Assembly: GCA_035772785.1 (NCBI GenBank)
Contig: JAOCPU010000011.1
Span: 186,001-250,000 of the forward strand
From: Phlebiopsis flavidoalba
Taxonomy: Eukaryota > Basidiomycota > Agaricomycetes > Polyporales > Phanerochaetaceae
DNA: 64,000 bases
Reading direction: 5' to 3'
The notes beneath the pieces are model-generated. The model was not told the origin of the DNA. It saw only the letters and a program-made list of their open reading frames with translations, and made no database searches. Of the stretch, positions 24,922 through 36,415 are shown piece by piece (positions within the stretch are counted from its first letter, which is position 1; each line of letters begins with the position of its first letter). Both the position numbers and the translations under genes were made by a program.

Positions 24922-24947
24922 CCAGAGTGGGTTCGTACCCACTCTGG
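24922..24947. repeat. Perfect 11-bp hairpin at the left end of the inverted-repeat element
   Basis: CCAGAGTGGGT (24922-24932), loop TCGT, then ACCCACTCTGG (24937-24947). The arms are exact reverse complements with a 4-nt loop. It adjoins the left arm of the larger inverted repeat. Confidence 0.85.
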
Positions 24948-25443
24948 CGGCATCGCCGGCATCTTCACCTGGGCTCGCCCGGGCAGGCACGTGACCTCGC
25001 CCGGGGTCGCCTGGCTTGCCCCAGGGGAACGCGGTGCGCACCACAACGCAATGATTGCTTCGCTCTCATTCGCTGGGTCGACGCATCATTGGTGTTGCGT
25101 GGATGATGTAAGCAACGCTCCAAGCACAAATCACCGCTCACAAACGCGGCGCTCAATTGAAGTGAGTACACACAGGTACACACCTACGAACTTCAGCATC
25201 ACATATAGGCTTGCGCCCGTTTTTGAGCACAGAAGATGATGCTTTGGTATGCTGAGACCACAGTGTCAAATTTTTCTGCTTATTGGTTGGTGATATTGAT
25301 GTATAAACTCTTTCTACCCAATTTTTGGGCGTTTCACCTGGGTTCACCTGGACACGCCCGGGGTGGATCACGTGCTCACCTGGGTGGCCCCAGGCGAGGA
25401 TGCCGGCGATGCCGATCCGCCCGGGCGAGCCCACGCCCACTCT
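24948..25443. repeat. GC-rich long inverted repeat, possible MITE or foldback element
   Basis: The left arm (about 24950-25029, starting CATCGCCGGCATC) is matched in reverse complement by the right arm (about 25331-25421) over roughly 80 bp, by eye about three quarters identical, with shared blocks CATCGCCGGCATC and GCACGTGA. The arms enclose about 300 bp of AT-richer sequence. Arm composition (repeated CCCGGG, CACGTG) is much more GC-rich than the surroundings. No transposase is seen. A non-autonomous inverted-repeat element, or a structured regulatory region of GH20 copy C, would both fit. Confidence 0.65.
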
Positions 25444-25949
25444 CTGAACGGCAACACTAGTCGTCGATCAGATTTGTGGCCAGGCTCAAGCGTCTGTCCC
25501 CACGTGGCAACATTTCCTCGGATTTCCCCGCCGCCGCCGCTGTGATGGAGAGTATGTAGCGAAGTAAAGTATCTAAGTGTCGAATTTCCAGCTCCTAGAA
25601 GCAAGAGAATTGGAGCGTATAAGCTCGCACAGTGCTTTTGACTTGCCGATATCTTTTTGGCTGGCTCAGCAGCTGTAGGGTCAGAATCGGCCTCATCACG
25701 CTGCAGCGGCAAAGTCTCCCATTGAATCGATTGGTTAGATTCATTCATTGGACATCTATTACACTTTTCCGAATCGGCCGCGGTCGCGTCTACAGGGATT
25801 ATCAACTACTCTGAGGTGTTCGCCTTCTCTAGCATCCCAGTTTGACCACGGCTGACAAAGTCGAGTGGCTTTAAAGTAGCCTGTGATTACCTTACAATCA
25901 GCACATGTGGTAGGAGGCAGCTCTTGTTCACTCACCTTTACGTTGAACA
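25444..25949. other. Unassigned stretch right of the inverted repeat
   Basis: No gene recognised. A minus-strand frame from 25805 begins MIIPVDATAADSEKC and continues with NESNQSIQWETLPLQRDEAD, an acidic, Gln/Glu-rich composition that could be an N-terminus, but it runs into the inverted repeat and has no family match. Confidence 0.25.
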
Positions 25950-26850
25950 GCAGTCTGTGAAAGGATCACAAACCATGATGGTTTTTGAGCACTATTTTGC
26001 GTGCACTTCTCGGCAAATGATACGTAGTGTCTTTTCGGAGGCTGGTTTTTTTGATACTAATCCTCAGGAATTAATAGACGAGAGTGTGTAGTAGATGGAG
26101 CAAAAACTTACGGATGGGAAGGAGGAAGAGGCACAGCCTGAGTGGGCCGATACGGCATGGTGATGTTTGTGTTGCTGTAGTAGGTGGTGCGAGGGAATGA
26201 GAGTCATGGGAGGTGGGAGACAGGGTTTTATATCATCGAGGGCCTGACTACCTACCGGATCTTTTAGAATGTCACCGATCCTAATTTTCAAGTTCAAAAA
26301 GATGTGCGACACAAGCAACATAGGTATACTGTCAGGGTAACTATCGTCTTCGACGAAAAACTTGCAGCAACAATCTCCACCTTCCATCGGGACTGGAGGT
26401 TGGAAAGTCAGGATATCACAGTCATGTTGCGCTAGCACCGTTTCGAGAGACGGATGTCAGGACTCTTATTCCCGATGTGGTGGCGTGGGGGGTGACACTG
26501 TGGCGCCAGACGAGTGATAGACCGTAAGTTAACAGCTTCCTGCGATATACGATCACTTCGGCAGGCCAAGCTTAATCTGTGTGTCTGATTTCCGACAAGC
26601 GAAGACGCCTACGACCTGACCTGGATATGACTGAGCTCGCAGGGCAGGAATCATTCTTATGCCTAAGAAGTCCGATCTCCGGGGGTCATACTAACCAAAG
26701 GCCCCAACTATTGCAGTTTTCAGGACCGCTCTCAGAGACTGCGGAGATAGCCGTGTACTCCTGTTGCATAGGAATGGACAGCTAGGTAGTTTAAAGACGA
26801 ACAGATATGACCGCGGGAATCTAGAAATCTGCAGCCTGGGCGGCAGAATC
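25950..26850. repeat. Diverged direct repeat, copy 1
   Basis: This segment matches 27990-28860 in the same orientation. Corresponding blocks include GGTTTTTGAGCACTATTTTG (near 25980) with GTGTTTTTGAGTGCTATTTG; GGACTGGAGGTTGGAAAGTC (near 26391) with GGATTGGAGGTAGGAAAGCC; GCGCCAGACGAGTGATAGACC (near 26502) with GCGCCAGAGACCTGATAGACC; and GAATGGACAGCTAGG with GAATGGACAACTAGG. By eye, alignable parts are about 65-75% identical. It may be a degraded paralogous gene pair; no product could be read. Confidence 0.6.
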
Positions 26851-27989
26851 TTGAGGCATTCGTTTCTGCGTGTTTGCCGGGGCATGTTTGTGAGCGTCGA
26901 ATGTGGCAGCAAGTCGGTGAGTCCAGGAAGTACGGCGCGTAAGCCATAGACAGTCTTTACCGACCGCGTCATGGAGTACTGTGCGGTGTGCGGCATGCCA
27001 GTGTATCATTCGAATTACTTAGTTCGTTGCAGAGCTGCAAGGCATTACGCACCTGGCGACATTTCAAGCGTTTGTGTCCTCATCAGACGAAGAAGCTCGA
27101 GACCTTGATGAGATTAAAAATGCCAGCCGCGGTTATCGTGGTGAGTCATATTAATGAACGTCAAGAACGTGCCGCGCCAGTGCCGCCAGAAGCTGTGTTG
27201 TCATGTTTGTCCTGCGCTTGACGCCCATGGGGCGCATCAGATTGATGCGCTAGTGCTCCCGACGCAGACACCTATGACTCGAGTCTACCAGGACGTCCCA
27301 GTATTCATGTATTCAGACTACGTGTAAAAAAATTATTCCAGGCGGAAGAATCCGGTTGCTGATTTCTTTACAGTATGCTACAACAGCCACTCGCAAGCGT
27401 ATCGTGTCTCGGCGTCACTGGCTAACTCTGAAGGGCACCTACGGAGTCCGAACTGACTGTAACCGAGAAACGTCTTACTAGCCGATAGATGAGCCGCAAG
27501 GGACGCAAGAAAAATACCGTTAGAGAGCCAAGATAGTCTTAAGCAAGCAGTCGCTCAGCATGAATGCTCAGCGACCAGTTTTACGCAGCAAAATATCTGA
27601 TCCGCTAGACCGCTGACATGTTTTAAAACAAGCATCTACTAAACTACTGGCAAAATCTCGATAACCTTCACAGGTTCCCACATTATGGCACGAGTTACAT
27701 AATCTTTTGTTTACGATAGTCACTCTTCGTCTATCAGGGCCCATCAAACGATCCTCCTCCTGAAACAACAAAACCACTTGGAGCCTTTGGCGTGCTCCGA
27801 CGCGGTCTGAGTGGTATGGCACTGGATGACAGTCACTTCAGCAACCGCACAAAAGGCAGCAGAGCAAAGTTCTCACACCGCTTTGCGTGGGCCGGTGGCC
27901 TGCCAAGTGGTTGTAACCGTGACGACTATGTGCACCATCTTGCGGAGGGAGTAATGTGTAGCTGTCCAGGGGGGGCACATTGTCACGAA
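26851..27989. other. Spacer between the two direct-repeat copies
   Basis: About 1.1 kb. Open frames of about 80 codons at 26988-27221 (+) and 27792-28046 (+) show no recognised domain. A gene spanning both the repeats and the spacer is possible but cannot be supported. Confidence 0.3.
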
Positions 27990-28860
27990 TTGTCCATTGC
28001 GACGATGGTGTTTTTGAGTGCTATTTGCAAGACATGTAAGGAATGAGACAGTTACAGCGTACAGACGAAAATCTCACGCGTAGGAATTATCGACAGCAGT
28101 GGGGCGATACGGCATGATGTGCGAAGTTGTGGCTCCTACAAAGTGTGGTTTGCGGGGGGGGGGGGATTCTGTGTGAGATTTAACTAGCTGAGAGATGCAG
28201 CATACGGAATCAACCAGCGTCCAGAACACAGGTATTTATCATAAGTGAGGAATCGAAACTTTACAGATATTTTGGATGTCACCTAAACCCTGAATTCACG
28301 CGTGAGGACCCTGGACATATCAGCGCAGTGGCGGTCTTTCGGGAGAATGCAAAAAGCGGCAGGGATTCCCGGCTGCCCTTCGGATTGGAGGTAGGAAAGC
28401 CCAGGACATCAAGGTTGTGTTATGCAAGTATCGATTCTGGAGACGAATGTCAAGGCTCTTGTTGCCCGAGTAGTGGAACACGGTCGGACACTAGGGCGCC
28501 AGAGACCTGATAGACCGCGTATTACCAGCTTCCCGTGATTGATGATTGCTCCAACAGGTCAGGGCTCTGTTTGCGTCGCAGCATATTGTGATATCCAACG
28601 AGTGAAGAGTCACGACCCGCATACGACTAAGCTCGTAGCATATGGATCATTCCGTCTAAGAAGTCTAAATTTCAGGGTCATATAGGCCAAAAGCACTAGG
28701 TTTTTTTTGCAGGTTTTGGCTCCCCCGAAGATGGTCATGTTCTTCGACCGCATGAATGGACAACTAGGAGTTAATGGGGAACGCAAATGACCGTGGGAAT
28801 CCCGAAACCTGGCTGGTCTTGAACATTGGCAAAGCAGTATTGGTCTCTATGGTCTCTGCG
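27990..28860. repeat. Diverged direct repeat, copy 2
   Basis: Same-orientation partner of 25950-26850, offset about 2.0 kb. It includes a run of 13 G at 28153-28165. The similarity fades after the GACCGTGGGAATC block near 28791, which matches GACCGCGGGAATC near 26810 in copy 1. Confidence 0.6.
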
Positions 28861-30113
28861 CACTATCAGGGGAACGATCATGTGGGGTCCGCAAGGCAGT
28901 TGGCAGTAAAGCGATATGTATGACTGAGTAGTGAGGCCCGAGAAGAAACGGAGAGCCCTTAAGTATCGCCGCGATCGTATTCAACTGCGCTATGTGTAAG
29001 TACTCTACTGCAAGCTCCTAACAGTGAGCTACGCTCCTATCGCACTTAAAGCGCTGTATTTTTCACCTGACGAGTGGACCGCGGCCGAGAACTAGCGAGA
29101 TTGAGAGGACGTCCGACGCCGCAAGCTGAGATGCAACTAGTGACGCACGTTGTATTGTTCATATTTGGTCCGGCCACCGAGGATTTTGATGGGCCCTAAG
29201 TTGACGCCACATGTGGGACGTTTTACCAGAGAACATCCCATCATTGGTGTATCCTGGTCAGGTGTATCTAGGGGGTGGGGTTTACACAGCTCCTTGTATC
29301 AGGGGCCCGTCCGTTGACTTGTCGCGACCGTAGGAATATCTAGGCACTTGCCATGGTGGAGAACCATCGCGATCAGTGGGGTAAACATAGAAGAAATGTT
29401 AGAAGTGACATACCGAATTTCAAGCTCGAGTGTTGATATCTGGAAAGCTAAAAAAAACGCTAGCACAGTCGCTGCTGCATAGCCATTGGTAAATGAGCGC
29501 CGTGAAGCATACGTTTTGGAGTGAAAACGTATGTAGATAGTCTGGAATAGTCCGCATCAACCTACAGACCCATACTCCCAACAGCTCCCTAATCCTACGT
29601 TGATGACATAGAAAAGCCTGGCGTACACACAGCCTCATTTACTTTGTGAGTAGACATTCTGGAGTCATATCACCATCACACCATTTAATTCTCATTACCG
29701 CAAGGCAGAGTATTTGATTATGCTAGCGGGATCTTGTGCCTATCTTCAACGTTCAAGGAGGTGTCAGTACTAGCATGAAGCTCGATTTGAAGTGTTCGAA
29801 GCAGATCGCAGGTGCCAGGTGGGCTGTGACGGAAGACAATCATCATCTGACCATGGTTATTGAATGTCCTTCACATTCCAGTGGGGAAGCAAATTTTTCA
29901 ACGAAGGGCTCAAGTTTTGTGGAAGAGAGGCTTGAAATTGGTGTGTTGTACACAGGTTGTCACGATCGACGTCGCGGTCACCTGAGAAACGTGGGGAAAG
30001 CTGTCGTCCGGCGCTTGGATCTTGGGAGCAGTTTAAGCGCCTGGGGAGCACACCACGTCCCCATAAAGATTGTCCCGTCTTGTTCTCTACGCTCATGTTC
30101 TCCTTGACATGTC
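28861..30113. other. Unassigned stretch before the lipase gene
   Basis: No confident gene. A 123-codon plus-strand frame at 29736-30107 (FNVQGGVSTSMKLDLKCSKQ) has no family features. It could include 5' exon sequence of the lipase, but this is not supported. Confidence 0.3.
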
Positions 30114-31945
30114 ATGCAGACGATATGGTTTCCGGCACCCGTCTGCCTTCTGTTTCGACGTATCGTGAATGTAGTCTCAACCCTCTCCATCTCCCACCAG
30201 TACCTCGCCCAGAAAGCCGACGCCAGTGACCCCCAAGGCAACTGGTTCCACCCTCAAGTCCCTTTCCTGGCTTCCGTGGGGGAAAGCAGCCTCACAAAGC
30301 GAGTTCGCGCTCGCGATTGATGGGGAAAACATAACTCTTCAGAGCCCAGAACTCGTCACAATCCCCAACCACGTCCAAGCTCCGCCGCCAATCGACCGCT
30401 GGACGCCATTCATCGGCTAATGCAAAGCCCAGCACTATACGACCCCGTTCGCGTACCCAGGAATCCAGTAGCCTTGTGTCATGTGTGGGTTCCACTCTTT
30501 GTGTATGTGGTTAGAGGCTAGAGTCAACTTCAGGTTTGTATGGTTTCGACGTCCGCGGACCCGAGTCCTTCCCCATGTTACGACAGCACTATTGGTCAAA
30601 CGTGCTCAGCATACTCAAGCAGAAAGTTGGAGCGGAAGTTATTGTCACCAGTGTCCCCGCTACAGGCTCCATCGCCTCGCGAGCCAAGACCCTTCATGGA
30701 CTGCTGAAGGAACGAGCACCAGGCAAATCGATCAACTTCATGGCTCACAGTATGGGCGGACTGGATTGCAGGCATCTTATTTCACACATAAAACCTACCG
30801 AATACACTCCAATATCCCTTACAACCATCGCTACTCCCCACCGAGGAAGTCCATTTATGGATTGGTGCACAGTACGTCTAGCAATTTACGTCATGGGCGC
30901 ATGTACTAATGAGTGCTGAACTCGTCGCAGGATAACATTGGTATTGGAAAGCTCCGACAGAAAGAGCTTGAGCTGGAAGCTTTCACAAGGGAGGCCGTCG
31001 AGAAAGCCGAACAAAACCCACATCCGAAAGTCCCAACGTATCCCCTCAGCGCGAAGTCGATGCTATCATTGGCTTCTCTTCCCTCGTCGTTCACCACGCT
31101 TCTTCTGTCGCTACTCGATTCTCCCGCGTACGCGAATCTGTCAACGACGTATCTCAACAAGGTCTTCAACCCTTGCACCCCCGACGACCCAAGGGTGCGA
31201 TACTTCAGCGTCGCCGGACCCCCGATGAGCAGCATGAATATTTGGCACCCGCTCTGGCTGCCAAAAATGGTGCTTGACGGCTATGAGGAACGCGAACGCA
31301 CTACGTCTCCGGTGGCTACCTGGCGCTATGAAGATGGTGGGGAGCGTTGGGGGAAATGATGGGCTCGTCACCGTCGAAAGCGCCAAATGGGGCGAATTCC
31401 TCGGCATACTGGAACAAGTTGATCACTGGGAGCTCCGTGGTGCCCGCGGAACCTTCGACCTCTCGTGGGGTAGCAGCAAAGAAGGCGAGGCGGGCGCAAG
31501 CATTCCCGTTCCGGAGGACGGCTGGAACCTCGGGGACTGGGGCCGTTTTCGTGCGAGCGTGGAAGAAGGAGGAGAAGAAGGCCCGTGATGCGGGCGCGGC
31601 AAGGAGCGAGCGAGAGGAAAGCGAGCGGACTCGGGGAGTCGGACGCGTCTCGAGCGCGGGCACTCGACGAGTCTGCGAAGGAGAAGGATCAGGGTTTCGT
31701 CGACGAAGTCGTGCAAGCGTCCACGGAAAAGGTGTCGGCAGTGGTCGATGGCTGGTTGATCAAGTTCCATCGCGAGGGCCCTGCTGCTGCGCCTCAGCCT
31801 CAGACCCTCTCCGCAGCTCTGGAGGGCCAAACAGGCCAAAGAATCAAAGCCTTCGCCCGCCAAGAGCGAGCTCGCGTCGAAAGCAGAGCTGGAGAGGTTT
31901 TATGTTCGCTCTTTGTAGGAAAACTATATGATGAAGGACTATTAA
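30114..31945 (+). CDS. Alpha/beta-hydrolase, triacylglycerol lipase-like
   Basis: Serine lipase of a family common in fungi. The N-terminal part reads HQYLAQKADASDPQGNWFHP near 30200. The core reads YGFDVRGPESFPMLRQHYWS near 30541, VIVTSVPATGSIASRAKTLH near 30640, then INFMAHSMGGLDCRHLIS near 30733-30780 with the nucleophile Ser in AHSMGG, and TIATPHRGSPFMDWC near 30822. An intron at about 30868-30930 precedes DNIGIGKLRQKELELEAF. Later come YFSVAGPPMSSMNIWHPLW, NDGLVTVESAKWGEFLGIL near 31360 (likely catalytic Asp) and VDHWELRGARG near 31420 (likely catalytic His). A charged Lys/Glu/Ala-rich C-terminal region ends with LCRKLYDEGL near 31940. Several frameshifts lie after 31290. The start is uncertain; a mitochondrial or membrane lead is possible. 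The physiological substrate is unknown. Confidence 0.82.
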
Positions 31946-34050
31946 CCATTATTTCTCCGATTACGATGGTGCTACCAGTCTTGTGTAGTATCCAGCGACG
32001 TGTTGACCAAAACCACCGTGCGGTATGATTCGATTCGACAATCGTCTGGATATGACTCGGTTTGGGCTTCATTCGACGTCTAATACTGGTCCTCGCGCGT
32101 CCTACCCCTTTAGCAGCTAGACCTTCCTCGTGGGTGGACCGTTCTTCACGGCAGCTTACCTCGCAGCCGACAGGATTCTGTGGCACTTGTAGCTTAATTC
32201 GCGATAATTGACCCACTCGACACCCCGCGCACTTCTCGGATCGTGAGTTCCACATTGTTTCGCGCTCGATAGTTATACTTAACATCCGATGTTCAAGATC
32301 ACACACGATTCGTCAAGTTTATCTTACATATGGGCTGGCCAGGGTCCGTCGCAGCACTGATTGGATACGAGTGTCCCCTTTACGCTCATATGTGGCATCG
32401 CACGTCAGCTTAGGCTGGAAGCCTCTTAGGCCCTAGAGGGAAGATACGCCATCTTCGTATATCCTTACCATACCTCCGAGCATGATATTGACGATTCCCC
32501 AGGCGAAAAAATGAAGGTATCATACCAATGACTGGTGCTCTAGTCAAGTTAGTTCACCGCGTCACTACACTATTGGACGACGTCACTACCCAATGGTTGT
32601 GGTAACCTGCAAATGGCTATGTGCTGAACGTCGCGGCCGCTAGAGCGTTTTTCGCATGCCTGCTTTAGTACGCCAGCCAGGCTACCTGAGATCTGACGGC
32701 ACGCGAGCAACTTCTTGGTCTCGCTCCCTCGAACCGGATGGATTATTCGCGTCAAGTGGCCAGGATCTCCATCCCTGTTCTCTGGCAAATTTGCCCCTGA
32801 TCTCACTGCCTCGCTATGATCGTGTTTCCTATTTGTTCTCCCATCCGGAGGCGAACAATAGTGCAATCGGAGGCTACGTGCAAGTGCAATCATCATCCCA
32901 TGTCTTCCCTGCATCGAAGCACCGCGACATCACTACAAGTTGTCAGCAAGGCTGTGTTGGCCTTCGTGCCGGCCAGGGCTCAAGACCCTTCTTCGGGATA
33001 CATTGAGCCTACGCACTGCGGGGCCATCCATTATCACGGATAAGAACCTGCTCGATGAATGGGCGTCGCAAAAATCTTCTGGGGCGAATGTAAAATTTCG
33101 GTACGTTCGGTGACTTACTATGTTGGTATCAGTATTTCCTTTACGCCACACCGCGTTTGCAGTAGTACTTCGGAAGGCTTTCAGCTACATCACTTCAATG
33201 CAGTGCAAACTTTATACATCACCGCAACACCAGCGTTGGATATACACATGTCATGTAGTATAAACAGGCGATGTCCAAGCAAAAAATATATCAGCAAGAT
33301 CTACTACCCATTGTCTTTACACACCATAGGTACCCCAGTCTTGAGAAGATGTCGTATAATTCCAGAAACTCGTGAGTTTTGAGAATGCATCACAGTCCGC
33401 TACTCACATGTCATGGATGAAAAGTCACAAACCCACAGCAGAACAACGCCTATTCTCTATCACCTCGCGGCGGAGACCTTACCCTGAGGGGTTCCACATG
33501 TCATCTTCCCGGCGGATCCGTTGAGGGCCACTCCCTCTCCAGCCGCAACAAATAGGTATGTCATGAACTTCACCAACGTCTCAATTCTTAAGCTTGTCTT
33601 AAACATCATGTTTTGGTAGGTTACACGAACCGCGCGCCCCAGGACAGACCGACCGGCGAATTTCCAAATCGGAACGACGACGACGGAACTACGGGATGCA
33701 AATGTATCATTTTCTAACACAACACCCACCACGCGATAGCTTGAGAAAGCGTGGCACCTAGTAGCTGTTTTAATTTGTGTATCCATTCATGGATACAGTG
33801 ACGAGATTTGTGTGAACTTCACCGCTGCCTCTTGAGTGTTGAGTGTTACTTGAATGAGCCATAATCTACAGTATTCATGAGGTATCTTTGAAATCGAATT
33901 GTGATTTTCACAACAGCCCCCATATACCGCCAACGTGTTGTGGGTCTATTGCATGAGCAAAAAAGAAAGTTGGGAAGATTCGCCACCTCGTGAGGTCCCG
34001 GCTATTGTCGCAATTGGTATAATGGACTAATTGGGGACGTCCCTTCTAAG
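31946..34050. other. Gene-poor stretch after the lipase
   Basis: About 2.1 kb without an identified gene. Fragments that look weakly exon-like (TDKNLLDEWASQKSSGANVK in one frame near 33040; RVTYQNMMFKTSLRIETLVK on the minus strand near 33600) were not matched to any family. Confidence 0.35.
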
Positions 34051-34137
34051 CGCGCTATAGCCAAGTGGTTAAGGCGATTTGATTAGAAATCAATTCCCGT
34101 TTCGGGGCGACACGCGGTTCGAGTCCTGCTGGCAGTC
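34051..34137 (+). tRNA. tRNA-Ser (anticodon AGA)-like sequence, imperfect
   Basis: The D arm AGCCAAGTGGTTAAGGC (34059-34075) and anticodon arm TTTGA-TTAGAAA-TCAAT (34078-34094, anticodon AGA) match eukaryotic tRNA-Ser. A long variable-arm stem CCCG-TTT-CGGG follows, then T-loop TTCGAGT with CCTGC. A T5 run at 34144-34148 could be the Pol III terminator. However, the acceptor strands pair poorly (outer three pairs fail) and the T stem seems to lack one base. It is either a pseudogene or a real tRNA damaged by the same indels as the protein genes. Confidence 0.6.
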
Positions 34138-34149
34138 GTATTCTTTTTC

Positions 34150-36415
34150 CATCGCTATCTAGGATCTCCAGAGTTCAACGTACGTTACGTAACAGTCGGC
34201 CAAGATTGTAGAAGTTAACGTGTGAAACCCGTGAATTTTTGCCAATGATCAATCGGGTTCGGTCAAAAGGCAGCATGAGTAGGTTGTAAACATATCACTA
34301 ATCAGTTTGACGCTTTATTTAGAGTGCTTAGAACTAAGTAATCAGCGAGATCCTCACCAAAGCCTTACAAGATACAAGATTCTTGCGTACATGGTATCAT
34401 TTGTGGAGTTATATAGTTTGCTGCCAATCTCTTGGCTCTCTCTTGCGTAAAGTTCGATGACTCTTTTGAAGCTGGATGCGTTGGTGAAAATTATTGATCA
34501 ACGCCCATCGATAGATGCCACGTTATTAGGAAAGGTTGTTGCGAACTGCTCGGATTTACCATCCGGCAGATACATGCGTCAAAAGATGCCAGTGCCCAAT
34601 ATTCAATACTTCCATACATCGCTTGTGCTCTGGGAGTACCGACTAGCGCGCCTTTGCTCGACAAGTGAAGGCAGCTCAATGGCTACTAACGGGTCTATCT
34701 GCACCCGAATCACAGATTGAGAGCGAACCCGTTCCCTGCGTTCCGGAGGCTGCCAATTTTGGCACCGTCCGCCATGAACTCTCACAAACCATATATAGTT
34801 GGTGTTGGTCTTAACTCTTAGTAGTCCGGCACCACTCTCCAGCAGCCATGACGTGAATGAGGTACAATCCTCCGCGATACCACCCCCAAATCTCCAAGTC
34901 AAATAGTGAGGCATGCATTGAATATTTCCCGAAATGTAGTTAATTCTAGCACCCTTTCAAATAAAGCCTGCAGCGCAAGCCAAATACGGAGATTCTGGAT
35001 GGCGGGGAGGCACCTATAGGAGGGCGTGAGTCGCACAGTTTTGCGATTCCATGAAACAATAGAATGAGCTAGCTAGTCCGCCCAAAATGCCCACCGCTCC
35101 ATTTGAAGAGCAGCACGAGATGCAATTATTCCCCACCATGCCGACCGGTGAGCTAGAGCCGTGGCTCAACAGTGATACCGCCCATCTATCCCATGCCATC
35201 TCCGGCTGTACCCTATGGTCAAGGCCAGCTCATCACCACTACAATAATGAGACGTGCGCCTTCCTCTTTTTTGACCTATTACTCTGCTACACTACATTGA
35301 ATTTCGATGCGTCGCCCCCCCGCGGCCTACAGCGAGCCCCTCGTTGAAGAGGGAGTCCACTTCAGCTTGAGGACCCCCAATGGAGCATGTAACAGGCACG
35401 TACAGAGAGGATGAAGGTAAGAACAGCTTCTCAAGCTGTGTTTCCGTGCTGCCGGTGCATCATCATGTAAAACCCCCGACGTGCTCGACGACTCAAACTC
35501 GTCACATCCCAGCAGGTCGGAAGCACAGAATCTTCCCCTGCTTGCATGGCCTTGGAGTTATCACTTATTTCACTTCATTATTTTTATTAAGTGAGCTTTG
35601 GTTTGAAGCGTGTCAACCAACTCACTGATACCCTTGGCACTGGTGCCATTCAATTTCTTTTCAATACCTAGAGTCACTGTTATTATTTTAGCGACCCGCT
35701 ATAATTTGATAATCGTACTGTGTACTTTCTCTATCTTCACTGTCGCAATACACTTCAGGCCTATGTGACACCTTCATGCATCGTGTTGGGACTAATGCGG
35801 CTGTCAGCAAAACCTGCGAATGATCACCAGATCAATTGCTTCTTCGCGCATTTGGAGGGAACACGACATCATAATTGGAAGAAAAATTAAAGACATAAGT
35901 AATTGCGGAAGTTTTGACGATTAACACATTATGTAATTCTTGCCCGTTTTTGGGAGCCTCCGCGCTTCATCGATTCATCGCAGAAGCAAGGCAGCGACTG
36001 CGCGAACAATAGGCGCTTAGCGCCACGAAGAGTTTGTACAAACAGACCCAAACACCTCACACAAACGGGTGAAGGTGTGTGTAAAGAGAAGTACGTGGCT
36101 GTGAGGTCACTATGGGCGAAGAAAAGTAATGGTCATGATGTTGACATTTACCATAGGTCGTGGCGAGTCTTGTTTACACGTTATTACAAAGGGGAAAACA
36201 ATAAAGAGCGGCCGTGCTAAGATAGGGTAACGACGCGAGAAAAACAACCGAGACGTGTAATGCAGAGTGGAGGCAAATAAAAAGGTCGTTATCCATAGGG
36301 GAAAAGGGGGAGGGTAGAATGGGAAGGTAGTTGTGTAGGGATGCATGCGAGGTCTTCGAGCGAGGGCGGAGAATCATGTAGAGAAGCCGATGACCAAAAG
36401 GTGTGGCTTTTGTGC
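34150..36415. other. Gene-poor stretch before the FZO1 3' end
   Basis: About 2.3 kb with no recognised gene. Small open frames (34457-34720, 35087-35347, 35380-35628, all +) lack recognisable features. Composition is more AT-rich than in the adjacent FZO1 locus. Confidence 0.35.

Noticed and set aside
28153..28165. Run of 13 G as a possible functional element
   Set aside because: A lone homopolymer in an indel-prone sequence; length is unreliable and there is no supporting context.
31347..31931. 194-codon plus-strand frame as a separate gene
   Set aside because: It contains pieces of the lipase C-terminal region in a shifted frame (GAVFVRAWKKEEKKARDAG), so it belongs to the lipase locus.
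34011..34045. TGGTATAATGG near a second possible tRNA D arm
   Set aside because: No matching anticodon arm or T arm follows at the right distance.
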